Positions 17,109 to 26,302 of a stretch of DNA of 64,000 bases are shown piece after piece. The position numbers were made by a program, and so were the translations under genes. Within the stretch, counting starts at the first letter, position 1, and each line of letters starts with the position of its first letter. The stretch is from contig NZ_JAHDAU010000003.1 of the NCBI RefSeq assembly GCF_021991835.1, positions 248,001-312,000 of the forward strand, read 5' to 3'. Source of the DNA: Polaribacter sargassicola (lineage in GTDB: Bacteria; Bacteroidota; Bacteroidia; Flavobacteriales; Flavobacteriaceae). Under the pieces are notes generated by a model that made no database searches, was not told the DNA's origin, and saw only the letters and a list, made by a program, of their open reading frames with translations.

Positions 17109-17981
17109 CTAGAATAAAGCTCTTAAACCAATGTTAAAACTTTGTCCTAAACCGGTATCATTACCTCTTACAAATTTGCTGTACAAAACCTCTAAATTTA
17201 AAGTATTATTTAATTGATATTTCCCTCCAAATCCTACAGATGTAAAGTCTTGCATAAAATCTCCAAAACGTTGGTAATGTTGAGCAAAACCTAAAATAGT
17301 AGATTTATCCGTAGGAAAATAACTCATAAAAACACCTGGTGCTAACACAAATGTTTTGTTTGCAAAACTGTCTTCATCTCCAAAATTATATTCTGTATTT
17401 AACTCTGTAAATAATTGCCAATTACCACTTGGCAAAGTATAATCATAGAAAAATCTGTTTTGAAAAGTATAAGCTGTTTGGTCTAAATACACTCCATTTT
17501 CATCAGATTCATCAGAAATTATAGGAATATGAAATGCCGATTGAATAGAAAAATTACCCACACTCTCTATAGGTTGCCATTTTAAAGCAGGCGCAAAAGA
17601 AGACAAACCATTTCTAGAGTTTACATCATCTTTAAAACCAAAAACACTAGTGGCACTTTTATTATTAATAACATTAGATCTGTACTCTAACAATAAACCT
17701 ACATTTAATCTATTATTATCAGAAATTCCTGTAAAAATATCTAAGGTTGATGTAAAATAAGTTTCTCTGTCTTTATCTGATTTTACACCATCATAAGTTC
17801 CTTTTGTCTCTGTATATAAATTGTTAAAAAATTTAATATCCCATTGTCCTTTGTTTAATAATTTAGAAGGTGTATAGGTTTGAATATTACTTTTATCTGC
17901 ACTCGTTGCTTCTTGCGCATAAGATTGTAGATTAAAAATAAAAAGTAATGCTACTATAATTTTAAGTGATTTTGTTCTCAT
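17109..17981 (-). CDS. outer-membrane beta-barrel protein of unknown function
   Basis: The 290-aa product starts with a signal peptide ending in SYAQ (about residue 22). It then shows regular alternating hydrophobic strands (for example WDIKFFNNLYTET, NWQLFTELNTEYNFG) and a C-terminal Phe, as in barrels of about 12 strands. I recognise no specific family. It is probably transcribed with the GH113-like lipoprotein gene 24 bases downstream, which would suit export, uptake or anchoring linked to that enzyme. Confidence 0.75.
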   Translation of the reverse strand: MRTKSLKIIVALLFIFNLQSYAQEATSADKSNIQTYTPSKLLNKGQWDIKFFNNLYTETKGTYDGVKSDKDRETYFTSTLDIFTGISDNNRLNVGLLLEYRSNVINNKSATSVFGFKDDVNSRNGLSSFAPALKWQPIESVGNFSIQSAFHIPIISDESDENGVYLDQTAYTFQNRFFYDYTLPSGNWQLFTELNTEYNFGDEDSFANKTFVLAPGVFMSYFPTDKSTILGFAQHYQRFGDFMQDFTSVGFGGKYQLNNTLNLEVLYSKFVRGNDTGLGQSFNIGLRALF

Positions 17982-18136
17982 ATTCTAGGTAATTATGTTT
18001 TTATTAACACATCAGTCTACAGAACTTTAAACAACTTACAAAATTTTTAAAACGCTATTTAAAATGATTCTAAACTGATTTTTATTTTTAAGTTCTTAAC
18101 TTTCAATTCGACATAAATTCAAGAATTAAGCAACTT

Positions 18137-19483
18137 ATGAAACACATTGTAATAATTGGTAACGGAATTTCTGGAGTTACTGCAGCTAGACACATCAGAA
18201 AAAACTCTGACAATAAAATAACTATTATTTCTGCGGAAACGAAATACTTTTTTTCTAGAACGGCACTAATGTATGTGTACATGGGGCATATGAAGTTTGA
18301 ACATACACAACCTTATGAAAACTGGTTTTGGAAAAAAAACAACATAGAACTTAAACAAGGTTTTGTGAGTGATGTAAATACAGATAAAAAAGAACTTACG
18401 TTTAAAGATTCTTCTACAATTTCTTACGATCAATTAATTATTGCAACAGGCTCTAAACCTAATAAATTTGGTTGGCCAGGCCAGGATTTAGAAGGTGTTA
18501 TGGGTATGTATCATAAACAAGATTTAGAAAAATTAGAAAAATATGCACCTAATAATAATGTTTGTAAAAGAGCGGTTATTGTTGGTGGTGGATTAATTGG
18601 TATAGAATTAGCAGAAATGTTAAGAAGCAGAAAAATTCCGGTTACTTTTTTAGTAAGAGAAACTAGTTTTTGGAACGGTGTTTTACCTGCTCAAGAATCT
18701 GAAATGATTAACAAGCATATAAAAGAACATCATATAGATTTACGTTTAAACACCAATTTAAAAGAAATTAAATCTGATGAAAACGGACGTGTAAAATCAA
18801 TAATTATTGCAGAAACTGGCGAAGAAATTGCATGTAATGTGGTGGGTTTAACGGCTGGTGTAACACCAAATATAGATTTCTTAAAAGAATCTGGCATAGA
18901 ATTGGGCAGAGGCGTAAAAGTAAATCGTTTTTTAGAGACTAACATAAAAGATATTTTTGCCATTGGCGATTGTGCAGAACAACACGAAGCTATTGGGCAA
19001 CGTAGAAATATAGAAGCTGTTTGGTATACAGGTAGAATGATGGGAGAAACCCTTGCGCAAACAATCTGCGGTAACAAAACAGCTTACAAACCTGGACATT
19101 GGTTTAATTCTGCCAAATTTTTAGACATAGAATACCAAACTTATGGTTGGGTTTTTAGTGAGAGAAGTAAAAAAGAAAATGAGGCTTATTTTCAATGGCA
19201 ACATCCAACAGACAACAAATGTATTACCATTTCTTTTGATAAAAATACCAACAAATTTTTAGGAATAAACACATTCGGAATTAGAATGCGTCATGAAATT
19301 TTTGACAAATGGTTAACCGAAAATCAACCGATAGAACATGTTTTAGAATACTTGGCAGATGCTAATTTTGATCCCGAGTTTTTTAAATTACATGAAGCCG
19401 AAATTATAGCAAAATTCAATAAAGAAAATAATACAAATATCACTTTAAAAAAGAAAAGTTGGAAACGAATTTTTGCTCGTTAA
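18137..19483 (+). CDS. FAD/NAD(P)-dependent pyridine nucleotide-disulfide-type oxidoreductase
   Basis: A 448-aa cytoplasmic flavoprotein. An FAD-binding GNGISG lies at 8-13, ATGSKPN near 112, an NAD-binding GGGLIGIELAE near 156-166, and the FAD-closing IFAIGDCAE near 276-284. It has an extra C-terminal domain of about 150 residues. It resembles the electron-transfer reductases of the NirB N-terminus and rubredoxin reductases rather than disulfide reductases, because no CxxxxC redox pair is seen. The next gene, 60 bases downstream, is a membrane polyferredoxin, so electrons probably pass from NAD(P)H through this protein to membrane Fe-S centres (inference). Confidence 0.88.
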   Translation: MKHIVIIGNGISGVTAARHIRKNSDNKITIISAETKYFFSRTALMYVYMGHMKFEHTQPYENWFWKKNNIELKQGFVSDVNTDKKELTFKDSSTISYDQLIIATGSKPNKFGWPGQDLEGVMGMYHKQDLEKLEKYAPNNNVCKRAVIVGGGLIGIELAEMLRSRKIPVTFLVRETSFWNGVLPAQESEMINKHIKEHHIDLRLNTNLKEIKSDENGRVKSIIIAETGEEIACNVVGLTAGVTPNIDFLKESGIELGRGVKVNRFLETNIKDIFAIGDCAEQHEAIGQRRNIEAVWYTGRMMGETLAQTICGNKTAYKPGHWFNSAKFLDIEYQTYGWVFSERSKKENEAYFQWQHPTDNKCITISFDKNTNKFLGINTFGIRMRHEIFDKWLTENQPIEHVLEYLADANFDPEFFKLHEAEIIAKFNKENNTNITLKKKSWKRIFAR

Positions 19484-19543
19484 TCAATAAGAAAATACAT
19501 TCTTAAAAAACTTAAAACAAACACCTAAATACCATTTATTATT

Positions 19544-21166
19544 TTGAAACTTATAAAACAATCGGGTTTAATTATCTTTTTAGCTGGTTTAACCTTTTTC
19601 ATAGGCATCCTTTTTACAGGTTCTTTTAATTTAACACAAACAGAATTGGATACTTATATCCAAGAACAAGGTTATAAAAGTGAAGTAATAAAAGACGAAC
19701 TTACAAAAGCAGTTGTAACAGAAGATAATTTAAACATTTTTCAGTTTTCTAGCAGAACTATCAATGCTTTTGAAGCTTCTAACAACCATTATGATGCTTT
19801 AATTGCAAAATACAATAAAGAAAAAAATTGGGATAAAAAGGGACAACAATATCAATATAAAATATCTGGTAAACCTCATACTTTAAGTTATACTCTAGCT
19901 AAAAAAGCAGGTAAAGGTTTAGCGGCAGACAACACTGGTTTGGCTTGGTTTTTAACTTTTGGTTTAGGTATTATAGGGGCTTTAATGTTTATTATACCAG
20001 ATGTTGTTTTATTAGGTAAACCAGGTATTAAAAACGATGGTATTTTTCTTAGTGCAGCTACAAACCGTGGTTGGATTGGTTGGTTTGCGTTTATCTTTTT
20101 AGTCACTTTTTACATCCTATTATATTTTAAGGCAGATTTAATTGTAAATTGGGTGTATTTGGTAGATCCTATTAGTAAATCTATTAGTGGTAATCCTGCA
20201 AGTCAGTGGTTTTTATATGGCTTTTTATACTGTGTAGTTATGACCGTTATGGCCATAAGAATGTATATAAAATATCGTCATAATAAATATCAAGTTTTAA
20301 GAACTACTTCTGTGTTATTTTTTCAAATTGTATTTGCTTTTTTAATTCCAGAAATCTTAGTTCGTTTCAATCAACCTTGGTACGATTTTAAAAACGCGTT
20401 TCCTTTAGATTATGATTTTTTCTTTAAATGGAATTTAAATGAATTAATTGCTAGTGGTGGTTTAGGTATTTTTATTTTAGTTTGGGGTATTGTTTTAACC
20501 ATTGTTGTTGTGCCTGTTATGGTGTACTTTTTTGGTAAAAGATGGTATTGCTCTTGGGTTTGTGGTTGTGGTGGTTTAGCAGAAACTTTAGGAGATCCGT
20601 ACAGACAAAACTCTAGCAAAACATTGCTTTCTTGGAGGGTAGAACGTATTGTTATTCACTCTGTTTTAGTTTTTGTTTTGGTAATGACAGCCTTTGCTTT
20701 GTACACCTTCTTTTCTGAAGAAAGTCAAGTTTTAGGTATTAAAACCCAAACTATACAAGATATTTACGGTTTCTTAATCGGTTCTATTTTTGCAGGTGTA
20801 ATTGGTACAGGATTTTATCCGATTTTTGGTAACAGAGTTTGGTGTAGGTTTGGTTGTCCTTTAGCTGCTTATTTAGGATTTGTACAACGTTTTAAATCAA
20901 GATTTAGAATTACTACAAACGGTGGCCAATGTATTTCTTGTGGAAACTGTTCTACATATTGCGAGCAAGGTATTGATGTAAGATCTTACGCACAAAAAGG
21001 AGAAAACATTGTACGTTCTAGTTGTGTTGGTTGTGGTATTTGTTCTGCTGTTTGCCCAAGAGGAGTTTTAAAATTAGAAAACGGACCAGAAGAAGGAAGA
21101 ATTAATCCTACAGATGTTTTATTAGGAAACGATGTAGATTTAATGAATTTAGTAAATAAAAAATAA
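19544..21166 (+). CDS. NosR/CcoG-like membrane protein with two [4Fe-4S] motifs
   Basis: A 540-aa protein starting at TTG; no in-frame ATG exists near the start, and the first residues already form a membrane helix. A periplasmic segment (about 30-120) is followed by five or more membrane helices. It has the Cys motifs CSWVCGCGG and WCRFGCP that mark the NapH/NosR/CcoG group, then two ferredoxin sites, CISCGNCSTYC and CVGCGICSAVC (near 465-505). Such proteins pass electrons across or along the membrane. There is no FMN-binding NosR domain, and no nitrous oxide or cytochrome oxidase genes are nearby, so its acceptor is unknown. It overlaps the next gene by one base. Confidence 0.88.
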   Translation: MKLIKQSGLIIFLAGLTFFIGILFTGSFNLTQTELDTYIQEQGYKSEVIKDELTKAVVTEDNLNIFQFSSRTINAFEASNNHYDALIAKYNKEKNWDKKGQQYQYKISGKPHTLSYTLAKKAGKGLAADNTGLAWFLTFGLGIIGALMFIIPDVVLLGKPGIKNDGIFLSAATNRGWIGWFAFIFLVTFYILLYFKADLIVNWVYLVDPISKSISGNPASQWFLYGFLYCVVMTVMAIRMYIKYRHNKYQVLRTTSVLFFQIVFAFLIPEILVRFNQPWYDFKNAFPLDYDFFFKWNLNELIASGGLGIFILVWGIVLTIVVVPVMVYFFGKRWYCSWVCGCGGLAETLGDPYRQNSSKTLLSWRVERIVIHSVLVFVLVMTAFALYTFFSEESQVLGIKTQTIQDIYGFLIGSIFAGVIGTGFYPIFGNRVWCRFGCPLAAYLGFVQRFKSRFRITTNGGQCISCGNCSTYCEQGIDVRSYAQKGENIVRSSCVGCGICSAVCPRGVLKLENGPEEGRINPTDVLLGNDVDLMNLVNKK

Positions 21167-21648
21167 TGGCTCTAAAACATCTAACATTCTTCTTTTTACT
21201 ATTGATGAGTTTTTACTCTTTTAGTCAAAAAAAATACATAAAAAAATATTACAACAACGGACAATTAAAGGAAGAAGGTTGGCTTTTAAATAATAAAAAA
21301 ACTGATTATTGGAAATTTTATTACAATAGCGGAGTTTTAAAAAAAGAAGGCAGTTTTAAAGACAATTTAGAAACCAAATATTGGTATTTTTACAGCAAAA
21401 ATTCTTTAAAAGAAAAAGAAGGCCATTATAATAATGGACAACAATTTAATTGGTGGTTATTTTATGACAAAGAAGGCCATATAAACCATAAATGCCAATT
21501 AAAATATAATGAAAAAAATGGATATTGTCTAATTTATAAAAATCAAAAGTTAGTAAAAGCATCCAAATATACAAATGGTAAAAAAATAAAAGAATGGACA
21601 GACTTTTTATCCTTTAAAAGAGAAAATAGTCTTAATGATTTAAAATGA
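21166..21648 (+). CDS. exported MORN-repeat-type protein
   Basis: A 160-aa protein with a signal peptide (to about FSFSQ) and four to five short repeats of the kind YYNNGQLKEEGWLLNNKKTDYWKFYY, the MORN/YwqK pattern of alternating strands. These small beta-meander proteins are common in this phylum and lack catalytic residues. It overlaps the flanking genes on both sides (one base before, four bases after), so it belongs to the redox-glycan operon, perhaps as an envelope scaffold. The role is inferred from position only. Confidence 0.82.
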   Translation: MALKHLTFFFLLLMSFYSFSQKKYIKKYYNNGQLKEEGWLLNNKKTDYWKFYYNSGVLKKEGSFKDNLETKYWYFYSKNSLKEKEGHYNNGQQFNWWLFYDKEGHINHKCQLKYNEKNGYCLIYKNQKLVKASKYTNGKKIKEWTDFLSFKRENSLNDLK

Positions 21649-22340
21649 CAAAAACGATTATTAAAGTAATTATACCAGCTTATAACGAGCAAGATTCCAT
21701 TGCTAATGTTATTAATGATATTCCCAAAATTGTAGATGAAATAATTGTTGTAAACAACAATTCTACCGACAACACATTACTTAACGCAGAAAAAGCTGGT
21801 GCAACAGTTTTAACAGAAATTAATAAAGGTTACGGATACGCTTGTTTAAAAGGGATAAAATACATTAGTAAACAAGAAATAAAACCAAGTATTATTGTTT
21901 TTTTAGATGGTGATTATTCTGATTATCCAGAACAATTAACAGAACTTGTTGCTCCTATAATTAATCAAAATTTAGATTTTGTAATTGGCGCTCGTGTTAA
22001 AGAGTTAAGAGAAGATGGATCTATGACACCTCAACAAATTTTTGGAAATTGGTTAGCAACATTTTTAATGAAACTAATTTTTGGAGCAAAATTTACAGAC
22101 TTAGGTCCTTTTAGAGCCATTAAATATGATAAGTTACTAAACCTTAACATGCAAGACAAAACTTATGGTTGGACAGTAGAAATGCAGTTAAAAGCTTTAA
22201 AACAAAAATTAAGCTATACAGAAGTTTCTATGAAGTACAGAAACAGAATAGGTGTATCAAAAGTTTCAGGAACCGTAAAAGGTTCTATATTTGCAGGCGT
22301 AAAGATATTAAGTTGGATTTTTAAATACAGTTTTAAATAG
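21645..22340 (+). CDS. family 2 glycosyltransferase (dolichyl-phosphate mannose synthase-like)
   Basis: A 231-aa GT-A enzyme: KVIIPAYNEQDSI at 6-18, VVNNNSTDNT, IVFLDGDYSDYP (the DxD-like metal site), GARV, and LGPFRAIKYDKL in the acceptor half. One hydrophobic stretch lies near the C-terminus. It resembles polyprenyl-phosphate sugar synthases that load a sugar onto a lipid carrier. The downstream membrane mannosyltransferase-like protein would use such a donor. The gene starts at ATGA within the stop of the MORN gene. Confidence 0.88.
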   Translation: MTKTIIKVIIPAYNEQDSIANVINDIPKIVDEIIVVNNNSTDNTLLNAEKAGATVLTEINKGYGYACLKGIKYISKQEIKPSIIVFLDGDYSDYPEQLTELVAPIINQNLDFVIGARVKELREDGSMTPQQIFGNWLATFLMKLIFGAKFTDLGPFRAIKYDKLLNLNMQDKTYGWTVEMQLKALKQKLSYTEVSMKYRNRIGVSKVSGTVKGSIFAGVKILSWIFKYSFK

Positions 22341-23830
22341 TGATTCTAGAATACACCATCATTCTAATTTATTCCATTTCGTTGATACTTATTTTTATGT
22401 ATGCTTTAGCGCAATTGAATTTACTTTTTAATTACCTAAAAGCAAGGAAAAAATTAGACAATTCAGAAAAATTTGATTTCTCTAACGATAAAGAAATACC
22501 TAAAGTAACTATACAATTACCGGTTTATAACGAGCTATATGTAATGGAGCGTTTGCTGCAAAATATTGCTTTAATAGAGTATCCTAGAGAAAAATTAGAA
22601 ATTCAGGTTTTAGACGACTCTACAGATGAATCTGTAGAAACTACTGCAAAGCAAATTAAAATCATCAAAGAATTAGGTATAGACATTCAACATATTAGAA
22701 GAACCAATAGACAAGGTTTTAAAGCGGGCGCTTTAAAAGAAGGTTTAGAAACTGCTAAAGGTGAATTTATTGCTATTTTTGATGCTGATTTTTTACCTAA
22801 AAAAGATTGGTTAATAAAAACAGTTCCTTATTTTAAAAATAAAGAAATTGGTGTTGTACAAACCCGATGGGGACACATCAACAGAAATTATTCTACCCTA
22901 ACAAAAGTACAAGCTTTTGCTTTAGATGCACATTTTACTCTAGAACAAGTTGGTAGAAACAGTAAAGGACATTTTATAAACTTTAACGGTACTGCAGGTG
23001 TTTGGAGAAAAGAATGTATTTATGATGCTGGTAATTGGGAAGGTGATACACTTACAGAAGATTTAGATTTAAGTTATAGAGCACAATTAAAAAATTGGAA
23101 ATTTAAATATTTAGTAGATGTAGAAACTCCGGCAGAATTGCCTGTTGTTATTAGTGCTGCTAGATCTCAACAATTTAGATGGAACAAAGGTGGTGCAGAA
23201 AACTTTCAAAAAATGACAAAGAGGGTTATTACAAGTAAAAACCTTCCTTTTAAAACAAAAGTGCACAGTATATTGCACCTACTTAACAGCTCTATGTTTA
23301 CATGCATATTTTTAGTTGCTGTTTTAAGTATACCAATGCTTTATATAAAAAATGAATATGCACATTTAAAAGTTTATTTTTATGTAATGAGCTTTTTTGT
23401 AATGAGTTCTATTATCTTTTTTATCTGTTACTGGTATATGTTTAAAACCATATATGGTGGCGGTTTTATTAAATTTATAAAATATATTGGTTCCTTTTTT
23501 ACTTTCTTTTCTATTGCAATGGGGTTTTCTTTACACAATACAATTGCTGTTTTAGAAGGACATGTTGGTAAAAAAAGTGAATTTGTAAGAACTCCTAAAT
23601 TTAACCTTACAGGCTTAAAAGATAGTTGGAAAAACAATAAATACATTAAGAAAAAACTTTCTTTTAATGTTGTTTTAGAAGGTATTTTGGCTTTATACTT
23701 TGTTTTTGGTATGTATAGTGCTTTTATAGTTGGAGACCAAGGAGGTGATTTTGGATTATTTCCTTTTCATTTTATGTTATTTATTGGCTTTAGCTACGTC
23801 TTTTTTAAATCTATATTTTCTAAAGCATAA
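22340..23830 (+). CDS. processive-type family 2 glycosyltransferase (cellulose/glucomannan synthase-like)
   Basis: A 496-aa membrane enzyme. A first helix is followed by a GT-A domain with TIQLPVYNE (near 72-80), VLDDSTDES, FDADFLP (near 148-154), TEDLDLSYR and the QQFRWNKGG block (QxxRW type), then four to five more helices. This is the full D,D,D,QxxRW set of processive beta-glycosyltransferases, and the 500-residue form resembles bacterial cellulose-synthase-like and CslA-type mannan synthases. The start is GTG at 22340, which shares its G with the TAG stop of the upstream gene. The product could be a beta-glucan, a mannan or a glycolipid. Confidence 0.88.
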   Translation: MILEYTIILIYSISLILIFMYALAQLNLLFNYLKARKKLDNSEKFDFSNDKEIPKVTIQLPVYNELYVMERLLQNIALIEYPREKLEIQVLDDSTDESVETTAKQIKIIKELGIDIQHIRRTNRQGFKAGALKEGLETAKGEFIAIFDADFLPKKDWLIKTVPYFKNKEIGVVQTRWGHINRNYSTLTKVQAFALDAHFTLEQVGRNSKGHFINFNGTAGVWRKECIYDAGNWEGDTLTEDLDLSYRAQLKNWKFKYLVDVETPAELPVVISAARSQQFRWNKGGAENFQKMTKRVITSKNLPFKTKVHSILHLLNSSMFTCIFLVAVLSIPMLYIKNEYAHLKVYFYVMSFFVMSSIIFFICYWYMFKTIYGGGFIKFIKYIGSFFTFFSIAMGFSLHNTIAVLEGHVGKKSEFVRTPKFNLTGLKDSWKNNKYIKKKLSFNVVLEGILALYFVFGMYSAFIVGDQGGDFGLFPFHFMLFIGFSYVFFKSIFSKA

Positions 23831-25182
23831 TGCTCTTTTTTAAAAAAAATAAAGACATATTACTTATTTTTATAAGTGTATTGCTATATTTTTATTTTGC
23901 TTACTTTTTAGAAAGAACAGCTTTTAACAAGTTACTCTTTTTATGGTTTTCTCTTTTTGGATGCGCATATTTTCTTATAAAAAGTAAAACAATAAGCACT
24001 TCTACTTTAACAGGATTAGTAATTCTTTTTAGGTTAATATTTTTATTTGCTTCCCCAAATTTATCTCAAGATTTTTATCGATTTATTTGGGATGGTCGTA
24101 TGATTTTAGAAGGACTAAATCCTTATTTATCTTTACCAGAAACGTTTATACAACAAAACTTAATGCCAATTGCAGAAGCTTCTGAGCTTTACAATGGTAT
24201 GGGAGAAATGAATGGAAGCCACTACACCAATTATCCGCCAATAAATCAACTTTGTTTTTTAATTGCTGCTTTACTTTCTAGTAAAAGTATTTTTGGTGCA
24301 ACTATTGTTTTAAGATCTATTATTATTCTTGCTGATGTTGGTATTTTATACTTTGGCAAAAAACTCTTAAAAAAATTAAACTTACCTGTAAAAAACATTT
24401 TCTTGTATGCTTTAAATCCTTTTATAATTATAGAAATGACAGGTAATTTACATTTTGAACCTGTTATGTTATTTTTCTTAATTTGGAGTTTTTACAAACT
24501 GCATCAACAAAAATGGATTTGGGCAGCAATACTTTTAGCTTGTTCTATTTCTGTAAAATTAATTCCACTTTTGTTTTTACCGCTATTCTATCAATGGTTT
24601 GTAAATAAAAAGGAAAATTTTATCAAAAGACATTATCAACTAATTGCATTTTACGCAATTACTCTAACAACAATTTTGGTTTTATTTTTACCTTTTTACT
24701 CATCAGAATTTATAAATAACTATGCCAACTCCGTTGGACTTTGGTTTCGTAATTTTGAATTTAATGCAAGTTTCTATTATATTTTTAGAGAAATTGGCTA
24801 CTTATTTAGAGGTTATAATGAAATTGCAATCATAGGAAAAATAACACCTGTTATTACAATTCTATTTTTACTAATTATTACTTTTTTCAGAAAAAACAAA
24901 ACCGAAAAACAGCTAATTACTGCACTTTTGTTTGGTTTGTGTTTCTATTATTTTACCGCTACAACAGTGCATCCTTGGTATTTAGCAACTCCGTTAATTT
25001 TATCTATTTTTACTAAATATCGTTTTCCTGTTATTTGGAGTCTAGTAATTATTTTTAGTTATCAAGCTTATGCAAATACGCCATGGCAAGAGAACCTTTG
25101 GTTTGTAACTTTAGAATATTTAATACTTTATGGTTTTCTGTTTTTAGAACTTAGAAAAACATCCAAGATTATAAAATTGTAA
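23830..25182 (+). CDS. polytopic membrane glycosyltransferase (polyprenol-phosphate mannosyltransferase-like)
   Basis: A 450-aa protein with about 11-12 membrane helices and a conserved periplasmic loop after the first helices (SPNLSQDFYRFIWDGR, then GLNPYLSLP), typical of GT-C enzymes of the GT87/PIG-M-like type. The Asp in SQDFYR is the likely catalytic base. These enzymes add sugars from polyprenyl-phosphate donors on the outer face. It overlaps the upstream glycosyltransferase gene by one base (TAATG) and ends the operon. Together the three transferases suggest assembly of an envelope glycan or glycolipid. Confidence 0.82.
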   Translation: MLFFKKNKDILLIFISVLLYFYFAYFLERTAFNKLLFLWFSLFGCAYFLIKSKTISTSTLTGLVILFRLIFLFASPNLSQDFYRFIWDGRMILEGLNPYLSLPETFIQQNLMPIAEASELYNGMGEMNGSHYTNYPPINQLCFLIAALLSSKSIFGATIVLRSIIILADVGILYFGKKLLKKLNLPVKNIFLYALNPFIIIEMTGNLHFEPVMLFFLIWSFYKLHQQKWIWAAILLACSISVKLIPLLFLPLFYQWFVNKKENFIKRHYQLIAFYAITLTTILVLFLPFYSSEFINNYANSVGLWFRNFEFNASFYYIFREIGYLFRGYNEIAIIGKITPVITILFLLIITFFRKNKTEKQLITALLFGLCFYYFTATTVHPWYLATPLILSIFTKYRFPVIWSLVIIFSYQAYANTPWQENLWFVTLEYLILYGFLFLELRKTSKIIKL

Positions 25183-25248
25183 AATAATCAGTTTTTAATT
25201 ATATATTAAGAGATTTTTGTATTTTAGACATTAATTTTTTAACTAATA

Positions 25249-26277
25249 ATGAAAAGACTTACCATAAAAGACATTGCTAAAGAGTTTAATGTTTCTATTT
25301 CTACTGTTTCTAAAGCCCTTAATGACAGTTATGAAATTAGTCTAAGTACAAAAGAAAAAATTCAAAAATACGCTAAAGCCAATAACTATAAACCTAACTT
25401 TAATGCACTAAGTTTAAAAAGTAGAAAAACAAAAACTATTGGAATAATTATTCCTAATATGTTAGACTACTTTTTTGCGCAAGTTTTTAATGGTATAGAG
25501 CAAGTTGCTAACGATAGAGGTTATAAAATAATTTCTTGTATTTCTAACGAATCTTTTAAAAAAGAAGTAGAAACTATAGAAATGCTTTCTAACGGAAGTA
25601 TTGACGGTTTTATTTTATCTCTTGCAGAAGAAACGGTTTCTAAAGGCGATTTTAATCACTTTAAAGATGTTTTAGATAATGGTACTCCTATTGTTATGTT
25701 TGATAGAGTTGCAGACAAACTAAAATGCGATAAAGTAGTTACAGATAATTTTGATAGCGCTAGAAGCACTGTTACTTATTTAGTTAAATCTGGTAGTAAA
25801 AACATAGCCTTTATATCTACAATGAATAATTTAGAAATTGGTAGAAGGAGACAGCAAGGTTATTTAAAAGGCTTAGAAGATCATAATATTAAAGTAGAAA
25901 AAAACTTAATCATTAATATTGATGATAATTACAAGAATTACGAAAAAGTACTAGAACCTATATTTAAAAACAATACAATTGATAGTGTAATTGCTACTGA
26001 TGAATCTTCTGCTATTGCAGCAATGAAAGTTGCTACAAAACTTGGACGTAAAATTCCTGAAAATTTCTCTGCAATTTCTTTTTCTAACGGAATTTTAGCA
26101 AGACACTCTAGCCCAAGAATGACATGTGTTAGCCAACACGGAGAAATTATGGGAGCAACTGCTGCTAAAATGCTTATAAATAGACTTGAAGATAAATCTG
26201 ACTCTAAAAAGAAACCTAAAACAATTATTGTTAAAACAGATTTGGTAGAAAGAAACTCTACAAAACACATCTTATAA
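25249..26277 (+). CDS. LacI-family transcriptional regulator
   Basis: A 342-aa repressor or activator. The N-terminal HTH is TIKDIAKEFNVSISTVSKALN (4-24) with the hinge helix NALSLKSRKTKTIG, then a periplasmic-binding-protein-like sensor (about 60-335) with GIIIPNM, MFDRV and SVIATDESSAIAAMK. The family usually senses sugars. It stands between the glycosyltransferase operon and a HAD phosphatase gene 25 bases downstream, with which it may be co-transcribed. No clear palindromic LacI operator was found in the adjacent intergenic bases. Confidence 0.92.
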   Translation: MKRLTIKDIAKEFNVSISTVSKALNDSYEISLSTKEKIQKYAKANNYKPNFNALSLKSRKTKTIGIIIPNMLDYFFAQVFNGIEQVANDRGYKIISCISNESFKKEVETIEMLSNGSIDGFILSLAEETVSKGDFNHFKDVLDNGTPIVMFDRVADKLKCDKVVTDNFDSARSTVTYLVKSGSKNIAFISTMNNLEIGRRRQQGYLKGLEDHNIKVEKNLIINIDDNYKNYEKVLEPIFKNNTIDSVIATDESSAIAAMKVATKLGRKIPENFSAISFSNGILARHSSPRMTCVSQHGEIMGATAAKMLINRLEDKSDSKKKPKTIIVKTDLVERNSTKHIL

Positions 26278-26302
26278 ACTTAATTTAAAATATTTTAAAA
26301 AA

